From NCBI GenBank assembly GCA_024509875.1, contig JAMPIV010014842.1, positions 5,001-69,000 on the forward strand: a stretch of 64,000 nt of DNA, given 5' to 3'. A model generated the notes under the pieces. That model worked only from the letters and a program-made list of their open reading frames with translations. It did not search any database and was not told the origin of the DNA. Origin of the DNA: Oreohelix idahoensis. Lineage: Eukaryota; Mollusca; Gastropoda; Stylommatophora; Oreohelicidae. A program made the translations under genes and the position numbers. Positions 1 through 9,306 of the stretch are shown here, piece after piece; within the stretch, counting starts at the first letter, position 1; every line of letters starts with the position of its first letter.

Positions 1-2402
1 TTGTCCTGCATCTGATTACGGTTATGGGACAGGAGAGCCAAATCATCAGCAAAATCCAGATCATCCAACTGCTTAGTCAGAGTCCACTGGATTCCATTTC
101 TGTTGTGTGTTGTCGATGATCTCATAACCCAATCTATTGCCAGCAAGAAAAGAAATGGAGACAAGAGGCATCCCTGTCGCACTCCTGTTCTTATCCCAAA
201 TGGTCCTGTAAGCTGTCCTTCGTGAAGAACTCTGCACGTCATGTCTTCATAGGTTTTCTTTATTAAATTAATGATTTTCAGGGGAACTCCATAATGCCTC
301 ATCAATTTCCAAAGTGATTCTCTGTCCACACTGTCAAATGCTTTTTCGTAGTCCACAAATCCGATGTATAGTGGTGAATTCCATTCCAGACTTTGTTCAA
401 CTATTATTCTCAAAGTGGCTATATGGTCTGTACATGATCTGTTTTGTCGAAAACCTGCTTGTTCATCTCTCAATTTCTTGTCTATGGACTCCTTTAATCT
501 CTCAAGGATAATCCTGTTCAATACCTTTCCTGGCACTGATAGTAACATTATTCCTCTATAATTTGTGCACTCTTGTAGATTTCCCTTCTTAGGCAACTTA
601 ACCAGATATCCTTCCTTCCATTCTGCTGGTATCTCTTCTTTTTCCCAGACTTTACCAAGTAATTTATATAACATCTCTGTAGCCATGTCGATATCTGCTT
701 TGATGGCCTCTGCTGGAATGCTATCAGGTCCAGACGCTTTTCCATCTCTTAGAAGCTTTATGGCTTTCTTTATTTCTTCCTTCGTTGGTCTTTCACCGTT
801 AATTTGTAGCTCTTCTTCTGCTGGCTGGATGTCCGGCGGGTTTTGTGGAGCTGGTCTATTGAGAAGGTCCCCAAAATATTCTGTCCACCTCTTCATTTGC
901 TCTTGTATATTGCTGAGCAGTTTCCCATTCTTATCTTTTATGAGGCAACTTGTTTGCTTGTATTTCCCTGTTAGCTTCTTTGTGCTGCTATACAGTTCTG
1001 TCATATTTCCTTTGGCTGCAGCATCTTCTGCCTCTCTTGCCAACTCCTCAATATACTTCCTCTTGTCTCTTTTGATACTTCTTTTTACTTCTTTGTTTGC
1101 TTCTGTGTACACTTCTTGAGCCTTGGCTTTGGAACTTCTGGTTTTGCTTGTGTTTAACTCTGCTTTCTTGTTTTTTCTATCTTTTATCTTATTGATGGTT
1201 TCTGTTGTTATCCATGCTTTTTGTTGTCTTTCCCTTTTCCCCAGTATTTCTTCACATGTCTCCTTCCATACCGTTTTGACCTGCTGCCAATAGTCTTCTG
1301 TATTCTCTACATCTTCCAACTGTTGGAGCACTTGGAATTTGTTGGATACTGTGACCGCAAATTTGTCTCTTGTTTCTTGATTTCTTAGCTGTCCTACATT
1401 AAACTGTTGTCTATAATTTTGCATTGTTGCATATCTCTTGAGTTTCATTTTTACTTTGGCTATCAGAAGATGGTGATCTGATGCCACATCTGCTCCTCTA
1501 TATACCTTTACATCCTGCAATGATGATCTAAACTTCTTCTTTATGCATATATGATCGATCTGATTTTCTGTTCTATGGTCTGGTGATATCCATGTTGCCT
1601 TGTGTATTCTCTTATGTGGAAACATGCTTCCTCCTATAGCCAGTTGATTTGAAGCACAGAAGTTTGCGAATAGTTCTCCATTTTCATTCATTACTCCTAG
1701 CCCATGTTTTCCCATGACTTCTTCAAATCCAGTATTGACTGTACCTATCTTTGCATTCATGTCACCCATCAAAATTGTGATGTCTCTTCTTTTTACTTTA
1801 TCCATAATTTCCTGTAGTTTAGTATAAAATGCTTCTTTCACAGACTCTTCTTTGTCATTAGTTGGTGCATAACATTGGATGACATTGACATGAATTTTCT
1901 TTTTAGCTGTTTTGAAAATAGCTGTTATTATTCTGGGTCCCACAGCTTCCCATTCAATGAGTGCTTTCTGTGCTTCTTTAGATAACATAAGAGCTACCCC
2001 TTCACTGTGGTGTGAACTTTCGTCTTCGTGTCCTGAGGACAGCACCAATTCACCTGTGATGAGTTTCTTCCTGTCTACCCCCTTCCACTTTGTTTCACAC
2101 ATTCCCAGAACCTCGATTTTGTATTCCCTCATTTCTGCTGCTACTTGTGCCACTTTCCCTTGTTCGTTCAATGTCCGAACATTCCAGGTGCCAAATCTGG
2201 AAGTTCTCCTAGAAGAAAGAAGGTTAGTCAGCAACACAGACTCCTTTCGGCTTTCTCTGTGTTGCATCATACGCCTCCCCGCGAGAGGACCTTCCCCTGT
2301 CTTGGATGGCTGTGTTTTATTTTCTTTATTTGACTTGTCCATATTAGTTGAAGTTTTTTGTGGTTTAAATTTTTTTTTACAGGATGGGGTAACCGGCCCC
2401 AT
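1..2402 (-). CDS. LINE ORF: AP-endonuclease plus reverse transcriptase, intact, cut by left window edge
   Basis: Reading the minus strand from an ATG at 2400-2402 gives 800 codons with no stop down to position 3, so the 3' end lies outside the window. An in-frame TAA at 2415-2417 closes the frame upstream and supports this start. After a basic N-terminus comes an exonuclease/endonuclease/phosphatase-type endonuclease: GTWNVRTLN near 2190, CETKWKG, GDMNAKIG, a TENQIDHICI segment and an SDHHLL motif. The reverse transcriptase follows: NYRGIMLLS near 560, DEQAGFRQNRSC, GFVDYEKAFDSVDRESLW near 350, GVRQGCLLSPFLF and the catalytic FADD at 42-53. These are EN and RT motifs of non-LTR retrotransposons, most like the RTE-type elements abundant in molluscs; the clade name is from memory. 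All catalytic motifs look intact, so this copy is young. The product would nick target DNA and reverse-transcribe its own RNA. Confidence 0.9.
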   Translation of the reverse strand, partial: MGPVTPSCKKKFKPQKTSTNMDKSNKENKTQPSKTGEGPLAGRRMMQHRESRKESVLLTNLLSSRRTSRFGTWNVRTLNEQGKVAQVAAEMREYKIEVLGMCETKWKGVDRKKLITGELVLSSGHEDESSHHSEGVALMLSKEAQKALIEWEAVGPRIITAIFKTAKKKIHVNVIQCYAPTNDKEESVKEAFYTKLQEIMDKVKRRDITILMGDMNAKIGTVNTGFEEVMGKHGLGVMNENGELFANFCASNQLAIGGSMFPHKRIHKATWISPDHRTENQIDHICIKKKFRSSLQDVKVYRGADVASDHHLLIAKVKMKLKRYATMQNYRQQFNVGQLRNQETRDKFAVTVSNKFQVLQQLEDVENTEDYWQQVKTVWKETCEEILGKRERQQKAWITTETINKIKDRKNKKAELNTSKTRSSKAKAQEVYTEANKEVKRSIKRDKRKYIEELAREAEDAAAKGNMTELYSSTKKLTGKYKQTSCLIKDKNGKLLSNIQEQMKRWTEYFGDLLNRPAPQNPPDIQPAEEELQINGERPTKEEIKKAIKLLRDGKASGPDSIPAEAIKADIDMATEMLYKLLGKVWEKEEIPAEWKEGYLVKLPKKGNLQECTNYRGIMLLSVPGKVLNRIILERLKESIDKKLRDEQAGFRQNRSCTDHIATLRIIVEQSLEWNSPLYIGFVDYEKAFDSVDRESLWKLMRHYGVPLKIINLIKKTYEDMTCRVLHEGQLTGPFGIRTGVRQGCLLSPFLFLLAIDWVMRSSTTHNRNGIQWTLTKQLDDLDFADDLALLSHNRNQMQD

Positions 2403-2505
2403 GCCCAACCCTCCTTAGTCGCCTTCTACGACATGCTTGGCAGGGGACAGTGTTACTATTCTTTGCTCCCCTTTCGGGCCCCGGTAACACACGGGTGTGA
2501 ACCTA
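2385..2505 (+). repeat. Conserved SINE-like domain beside the LINE 5' end
   Basis: The segment holds TAGTCGCCTTCTACGACATG, then a G-rich stretch, then CCCGGTAACACACGGG. A matching arrangement occurs at 21620-21715 and, inverted, at 35925-36005 and 51595-51690. From memory it resembles a deeply conserved central domain of invertebrate SINEs (the Nin type). Here it overlaps the upstream region of the LINE ORF in antisense orientation, so it may be LINE 5' UTR or a separate insertion. Confidence 0.45.
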
Positions 2506-4315
2506 TGTCTGTGAGGCTAATTGCATCCTCATTGACCCTTGACATCATCCACACACTTCCAGGGATTCCCCCTGTGGTGAAACTTGTTGAGAATCCAGCA
2601 TTGCATACTAAGCTTGAAGACATCATTTAAGCCCCAGGCGTAATTCTTTGGCTTTGGCTTGGTTGACTGCATGCAGAAGGATCTCACTATGGACCCAGTG
2701 ATAGGCAGGGAAAGCTGAGAAGTGACTCTGTGCAGGATGTGACAATTCCTTGGGAGAGCCCAGAACCAGAGTACAGTTTGTTTAGCTCTGCATAGTTGTA
2801 GAGCCCCTTTGGATGGCTGGGAATGCATAGAATGCCACACATTTCTTACTCCTAGCTGGGGATCAGATGTGACGATCTTTTAATGCAAACGAAGCTGGAG
2901 AAACTGGAGCTCATGACTTCATCTCAACACGTTTCGGAATGGCAGAAAAGCCACAGGAAAAGCCTAAATGTACAGTGTAGATAATACCAAGGAGTCTTCA
3001 ACTTGGTACTGGCTGCTAAAGAGCGAGAAGCTCAGCAGCTTTGCTCAATCATTATTTATGAAAGAATCTATCCTCACCCGTATTTTTGTGTGACGTCACA
3101 TTTCTTGAAACCCCCTCCCCCTATCATCACAAAATCTTGAACCCCCTGACTGCGTGACGTCATATGTGGACGACTCCTTAGACAAGAAATAATGGTACAA
3201 TATTGGACAATTGTATAAGGAGACGGAAAGAACATTACACATTAAAGAAGCTGCCCACCTATATCTGTGGATCAGCTTTTCCATATTCTCTTCTTCTTCT
3301 TCTTCCTCGTTCGCCCTGAAAAGGACGTTAGTTGCGTTGTGTCTGTTTACAGCGGAGCTGCGATATCTGCGCCTTTCGGCCGGCACATCCGACTTCAGCA
3401 CGGCATTTTTTGGGACCGGGTTTGCCTTCCCTCTTCGATCCCTACTCTCTCAGCCAGACTGCAGTGATGCAGCCTGTTTCCAGGACCACCACGTGGAGGT
3501 GGAGTAGGGTCTTGGTCAGCTCTGGTTCGCTGACCCTGACGCAAGCAGTCAAGCTATGGGTCGCTGACTGCATTCTCTATTGCTGCGACTTTGGGTCCCA
3601 TATTCTGTTTTGGGCATGTCCACATGTTTACATTGTTAACCTTATAGCTTCTTTCAACCCAGTTTCCAACCGTCAACACTTGTACTGCTGAGGTTTGTTC
3701 AGGAAGCACTAATAAGAGCTACTCTTCTGTTTGTTGTCATTGGGGTAGCAAACCTCTCACAAGTGCAGTGAAAAGCGTCTACATTACTCGTAGATTAACC
3801 ATAACTAAAAAAAAAAACGCACACACGCGCCACGCACGTGAAAAGAACACGAAACTTTACTGACTCGCCGGAGAGAACTGAACCCGAGGGTCTTAATACA
3901 ACGGAGCCCACTCATTCATGTAGTTCTGCAGGGCACCTCACATCCAATCCTTTTTTTTTTTTTTTAAAGCACTTGTTTTCCCTTCAAACCCAGCAGTAGC
4001 TTCGAGTACTATCAGTTCATGCACACACAGGGCGGGCAGGGGAGCATGTTGATTATGACAAGTGCATAAAGGCTTCACATCTGACTGGAGGTCTGTTCGC
4101 CGCTTGGAAGTGAAAGGAGAAGAAGAAAACACAGATTCGCCCACAAGCTATAGTTTCATTTTGATGTTAGCTGAGTTTCATTTTTATGTGTTAACAGAGT
4201 ATTGTGGCGATAGATCATCTCGACACATTCATGTCTTATTTTTTGTAATATATCCGTTAAAAACAAAATGTTTGTGCGAGATGGTAACCATTTTGTACCG
4301 GTAAGCTTAACAGAG
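2506..4315. other. No gene recognised
   Basis: The lower part (to about 2880) may be 5' UTR of the minus-strand LINE. The rest is ordinary sequence with a short TTC tract near 3290, a CACGTG at about 3834 and a T-run at 3951. Small open frames here have no recognisable domain. Confidence 0.5.
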
Positions 4316-4400
4316 CGTTCGTTTGGCTAAGTGGTTAGAGCTCTTTCCTCTCGCTGCGAAGTTACCGGGTTCCTAAGTGAATAATAGAGAACTAATTTGG
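4316..4400 (+). mobile_element. tRNA-derived SINE head
   Basis: TTGGCTAAGTGGTTAGAGC matches a Pol III A box and the downstream GGGTTCC matches a B box start, at tRNA-like spacing. There is no foldable full tRNA, so this is a SINE head rather than a tRNA gene. A body without clear boundaries may run to about 4460. Confidence 0.55.
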
Positions 4401-4479
4401 AGTGGGAGCTGTCATTGAATTGAGAAACATATGGAGATGGGAGTCCAACACACACACAACACCTTCAACTCAAAAGTGA

Positions 4480-4925
4480 AGTTGGTTCTATTGTATGGCT
4501 GTGAAATATGGAGAACAACAAACAAAAACAACAACCGGAAAGCTACAGACTTTCATAATTGGATGCTTTCATAAAATAGAAGGATTGCAGTGGTATGACA
4601 AGATTACTAATGTGAAACTGATGACAAGAACCAGACAAATGCCAGTGAAGCAAGAGATGATAAGAAGACGCTGGCGATGGATAGGACACACATTGAGGAA
4701 ACCTGTTGATAGCATTACAAGACAGTCCTTGTTGTGGAATCCCCAGGGTAAGAGAAGAAGACGTAGACCAAACAACACGCGGAGAAGAGAACTGGTGACA
4801 GAATACTGAGGAAGATATGGAAAGAACTTGAGCTGATGGCACGTGACAGGATGACTTGTCACGTGTTTGTTGACCGGCTATGCATCTTTGGGAGCTAAAG
4901 GGTATCGATTAATTGAATCTGGAGT
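4480..4925 (+). mobile_element. 5'-truncated RTE-like LINE, C-terminal part
   Basis: Encodes the end of a LINE protein: RRWRWIGHTLRKPVDS, then ITRQSLLWNPQGKRRR, then a frame-broken WKELELMARDR segment ending in CIFGS and a stop near 4900. The stop is followed by AAAGGGTATCGATTAATTG, the family's short 3' tail. The 18.77 kb and 48.78 kb copies share this ending. A frameshift around 4808 inactivates it. It is probably the same family as the ORF at 1-2402, whose own C-terminus is outside the window. Confidence 0.8.
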
Positions 4926-5377
4926 GGGAACACGTATTCCAGGTATTATCAAACAGACAGTACCAGCATATTTTAATGGCCTAGAACGTAAGCCCCTAAA
5001 CGAGCGTTTGGTTTTTTTTTTTTTTCTCTCTCATTATTTTTTAAATCATTGTACACATGGAAGGCGTTAAAGAACTTTGTAGGCAGCATCGTTTCTAGTT
5101 GTAGCTTATTTTTGTTTCCTATTGAAGTTGGAATGTGCTGACGTCCTGACCATTGATTTGTCGTGAGCAGCCCAGCTGCGACAGCCAATCAATAGAGTAA
5201 TGGGCTTTTTCCTTCCATTTTAATTACTTTAGTCAGGAATGCCTGGGCACACCCAGATGGAACATATTAGTCTGGGACATTATTTCGAAAGATCACATTA
5301 TTCATATCACAATGATCATTGTTGAGATGTTCAGTGTTTGTTATAATAATTGAGACAACCTGGTGGATAATGGTACG
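4926..5377. other. No gene recognised
   Basis: AT-rich intronic or intergenic sequence with a poly-T run near 5011. Confidence 0.5.
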
Positions 5378-5386
5378 GTGTGTGTA

Positions 5387-5433
<47 letters not shown>
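5378..5433. repeat. Compound (TG)n(GA)n microsatellite
   Basis: A short GTGTGT block passes directly into about 20 GA dinucleotides. Confidence 0.95.
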
Positions 5434-5436
<3 letters not shown>

Positions 5437-6380
5437 CTGCCTCACCCCTATGTTTAATTTCGAACACTGTTCACGTAATGTTACACTAATGTTCTAAAAC
5501 GCCTGTCTTTCTTTTTTATTCCTTCTTTTCTTTCTCTCTCACACTACCTCTCTCATATTCTTTGACTCCATTGTTTGTCGATACCTCCCTCTGCAGAAGA
5601 AAAGTGCTGAAAATAACTTAACCTAGGGGCAGCTCCTGCGTTTCGAAGTGGCATTCATTCCTTCATTTATTTGCATCCTTACGTTTCCCAGGTACTTCAA
5701 AATGTGGCCCTTTTCTGGTGACCGATGACTTGTCACTCACATGAAATATGACATTTGACCCCGTCTTCGTCAGTATGATCGATCACTGTTTTTCCCTGAC
5801 ACTTGTAGACGTTAAACGACGTGGGGAGATTCAGATGTATTTTTGGGCTAAATTGCAATACCTGCATGACCTTTAGACTGTTCCCTTTACATTAAAAAAA
5901 ATTACTCAAACCATCTGTTTCCTGTGCGCCTTCAGACTTTTCATCCCATGGTCCTCTTACAGTCAGCTTACAGTCAACATATCATAGCTCATCTAGTTAG
6001 CATTCTGTCCACTTGACCGGTTTAAAAAAAAAAAAAAAAAACTCAATTTGAAGCTCTTACGGTTTTTCCCATATCGCGTGATCTTTATTTTATGACTTGT
6101 TTATTTAAAAAAAAAACTCAGAATTTAGTAGGTTTGAAAATTTAAAAAAAAGTTGTAATATTGATAATATGAATACCTAGCTCAACCCTGCTGTGCTTAT
6201 AATTTGGGTATATGACGTATTAGTCCCCCTAGGCTGGTATTCGTTTTTTCTTTTGCTTTTTGTGTGTGTTATGTTCCCTATTGTCGATTTCAAGTCTGTC
6301 AGTTTAGCAGCATTTATGCTTCTCTTTTTTATTTTTGTGTTGGACTTGATTTCTCTTGATCTCCATGTGTTTCCCAATGC
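5434..6380. other. No gene recognised
   Basis: AT-rich sequence with several A-runs near 6020-6150. I see no domain-bearing frame on either strand. Confidence 0.5.
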
Positions 6381-6808
6381 AGTGAAGAACTCTGCATGTC
6401 ATGTCTTCATAAGGTTTCTTTATTAAGTTAATGATCTTCAGGGAGACTCCATAATATACCATCCATTTCCAAAGTGATTCTCTGTCTACACTGTCAAATG
6501 CCTTTTCATAGTCCACAAATCCAATGTATAGCGGTGAATTCTATTCTAGACTTTGTTCAACCGTTATTCTCAATGTGGCTGTCAGGTCTGTACAGGAGCT
6601 ATAAAACCAGCTTGTTCGTCTCTCAGTTGTCTATCTGAAGACTCCTAATCTCTCAAGGATGATCCTGTTAAATATTATTTTTACCTGGCACTGATTGTAA
6701 CATTATTAATCTGTAAATTGTGCACTCTTGTAAATTTCCATTCTTAGACAACTTGACCAGATAACCTTCCTTCCAATCTGCTGGTATTTCTTCCCTCTGC
6801 CAGGGGAG
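6381..6808 (-). mobile_element. LINE reverse-transcriptase fragment
   Basis: Closely parallels 225-650 of the intact LINE at the left edge. On the minus strand it encodes MDYEKAFDSVDRESLWKW and the following YGVSLKIINLIKK segment, then loses similarity at about 6381 after CRVLH. Upstream parts carry small deletions and frameshifts near 6600 and 6690. It is truncated at both ends and non-functional. Confidence 0.85.
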
Positions 6809-8496
6809 GGGACATAGTTCAGTGTTATATATCTGATCTATTTAACGGTATGGAATGTAAAATAAAATGTAAAGACTAGTTTGTACCATTAAAAGGGATG
6901 CCTTATTTTGGCGACGCACGCCTCGATCAGCCATAGACGGTCCTTTGGTTATAATGCGATGCATTTGCCAGACAAAACAAGAGGTCTCACGGCCCGGAAA
7001 TCTTGTAACAGCTTTGACAAGCACTAAGCCTGGAGGAGGACTACTAGTGCTTATCGGCTCGTTAGATGAAAGCCCAAAATGGACGTCCATAGCCCACTGT
7101 CAGAGTAACGGTCAAGCCCCGAATTAGCAAAGTAATAGACGGTCTGGCATACTGATAAGACGATAGACGGGCGGACAGCGTGTTTCACAACGTGTCAGTG
7201 TTTGACAGTCATTGAACTCTTGGCCAGGCAGTAATTGCCATAGTTATGATAGTGTGTACAAGAGATACTGACGTACACATAGCCTGAGTGTACTTTCTCA
7301 AGATGCTCATTTCTTTCGTTAGCTTGACCAATTAAATTGTGTATCTCTTTCATTCTTTTTTTTTTTCTGTGCAATCCGTGACACGATGAGATAACTTTTT
7401 GGTTTAAAATCAGAATATGTCTGAGGTTATGGTTTTTAAAATAAACGTTGTTTGACGATGATAGAACAGGGTTGCTCTCTTTAGATAGAACGAATGTTTT
7501 GTATTGCCTCTGATGAATTAGTAATGAAGGCACACATGCTCACATTCCAGCGTGTACGAACACGGATATATTTATCACACTTGAGTGAATATAGCACATG
7601 AATGATTATAGAATAAACTTTCCAATTGGTCTCTGTTGTGCTAGCATAGTCTGTTACGATATTCTGTCGGTGCATAGTTTCACTTTTCTTAGTTCATTTG
7701 TTTACCTGCTTTCTTTTGCCCTCTAATGTATAATCGCTGTGTTTTTAACAGTTTTTCTGCGATCACTTCTAGCTCTATAATTTTTTTTCTTTTCTACATG
7801 TCCGTTTGCAAATAAACATGCTTACACACGTACGCTCATATACAAAATGTTGGCCCATTACGTATAGGAACAAGCCTCATCTGAACTGGCTGTTGCTTTG
7901 AACCGTGTCTAGAAGAACATAATTCTCTTTAAACAAGTAACAGGTGTGGGGGGAAATATTACAACTCTGTTCAGTTTTTGTTGTGTGTGTTTTTTAACAC
8001 AACAAAGTAATTTGATTAAAAACACACAAAGATGGAGGCGAAGATGTAGTTGAATCTAGTGAGCAGTGAAAACGAATTAGCTACTTACACATAATGTTCC
8101 TGTAGGTTTATCAGTCACTATCGTTCACACGTACGGGTTACATTCTTGTTGTCTACCAGTTCAGCATGAGTTGAAAGCCCATCTTACTAACTTGATTTCT
8201 TGTATCACTTGCAACTTCCGTTGTCAGCAGAATCCTGCAAGATTAAAACAAGGACCATCGAAATAATCTATCCTACTCTGCAACCTTATCATTAAGACGT
8301 AACGGAGTTTTTAAAGTACTCACATGTAAAGGTGAATAATCGGTTAATGAATATTAACACCTCTAACCCACCCCGCCTCTTCCCCTTAAAAAAAAAACAA
8401 CAAACAAAACTCTCAAAGGGAGTGAATAGCAAGAACACAGTTGGGTTAATTTTATATATGTTTCAAGTACTGTACCCCCCGTTATTTCTCTCTCTT
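6809..8496. other. No gene recognised; probably upstream intron of the C1-domain gene
   Basis: Ordinary AT-rich sequence. The C1 exon at 8679 is entered in phase 0, so an upstream exon should exist; I could not find a convincing one here. Confidence 0.4.
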
Positions 8497-8629
<133 letters not shown>

Positions 8630-8678
8630 CTAAAGGTGGCCGCAGGTTACAAGATTTCTGCTTCTTGTCTACTTTCAG

Positions 8679-8802
8679 AACAAGGAGAAAGAGAACAAAC
8701 AAAAGGATCGCCACCATTTCGTTGCCATTTCGTTCAGTAACGCCACGGCCTGTGATGTCTGTCACAAACCCATGGCAAACAGAGTTGCTCTACGATGTGA
8801 AA
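8679..8802 (+). CDS. Exon: first half of a C1 zinc finger (RhoGEF-like gene)
   Basis: The acceptor is a pyrimidine tract ending CTACTTTCAG at 8678. The donor is GTAAGTAT at 8803. The 124-base exon is open in phase 0 and leaves one extra base. It encodes a charged KEKENKQKD segment, then [17 protein letters not shown] and [12 protein letters not shown]. Joined to the exon at 16246 this gives H-x12-C-x2-C-x11-C-x2-C-x4-H-x3-C-x6-C, a C1 domain. The x11 and x6 spacings fit, from memory, the atypical C1 of ARHGEF2/AKAP13-type Rho GEFs better than diacylglycerol-binding C1 domains. Those proteins activate Rho GTPases, and their C1 can bind membrane or partner proteins. The last 40 exon bases are part of a tandem repeat that continues into the intron. 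The exact family member is uncertain. Confidence 0.87.
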
Positions 8803-8978
8803 GTAAGTATCTTGATCACAAACTAATGGCAAACAGAGCTGCTCTACGATGTGAAAGTAAGTATCTTGATCACAAACCCATGGCAAACAGAGCTGCTCTA
8901 CGATGTGAAAGTAAGTATCTTGATCACAAACCCATGGCAAACAGAGCTGCTCTACGATGTGAAAGTAAGTATCTTGAC
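8763..8978 (+). repeat. 54-bp tandem repeat x4 that duplicates an exon end with its splice donor
   Basis: Units start at 8763, 8817, 8871 and 8925. Each holds the last 40 bases of the C1 exon plus the first 14 of the intron, so each contains GTAAGT at the same place (8803, 8857, 8911, 8965). Unit 1 encodes RVALRC; units 2-4 encode RAALRC. Unit 2 reads HKLM where the others read HKPM. There are no stops across the array in the exon frame. Use of a later donor would add one, two or three blocks of 18 residues. Confidence 0.95.
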
Positions 8979-9024
8979 CTTGTGTATAGCTTGCAGTGGT
9001 TCCCGTCCTGTTTTCTATGGCGGA

Positions 9025-9225
9025 CCCAGGGTTGTGTGGAGTCGGCCACAAAAATTTTCCAACTCCGGAAATGTTGAAGTCCGACTCCACTACTGTTTTT
9101 TTTTTTTAACTAGGTTTTTGGCATAAAATTATGCACATGGAGTTATAAGTATAAGTATGGTATGTGTGTGAATGAATGAATACGTGGCTTTCGTAGACTA
9201 CATTTTAAACTATTCATTCATTCAC
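9025..9225 (+). repeat. Dispersed repeat, copy 1
   Basis: Contains GGAGTCGGCCACAAAAAT, GTTGAAGTCCGACTCCA, a T-run and TACGTGGCTTTCGTAGA. An inverted copy with the same blocks lies at 48280-48455. There are no coding motifs; it may be a SINE or MITE. Confidence 0.7.
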
Positions 9226-9306
9226 ACAGTAATACAAAATAAATCCTCCACACCTCCACACAAATGACTGCTTTCCCAAACACCATGAGGCAAAATAGTT
9301 TCATTA

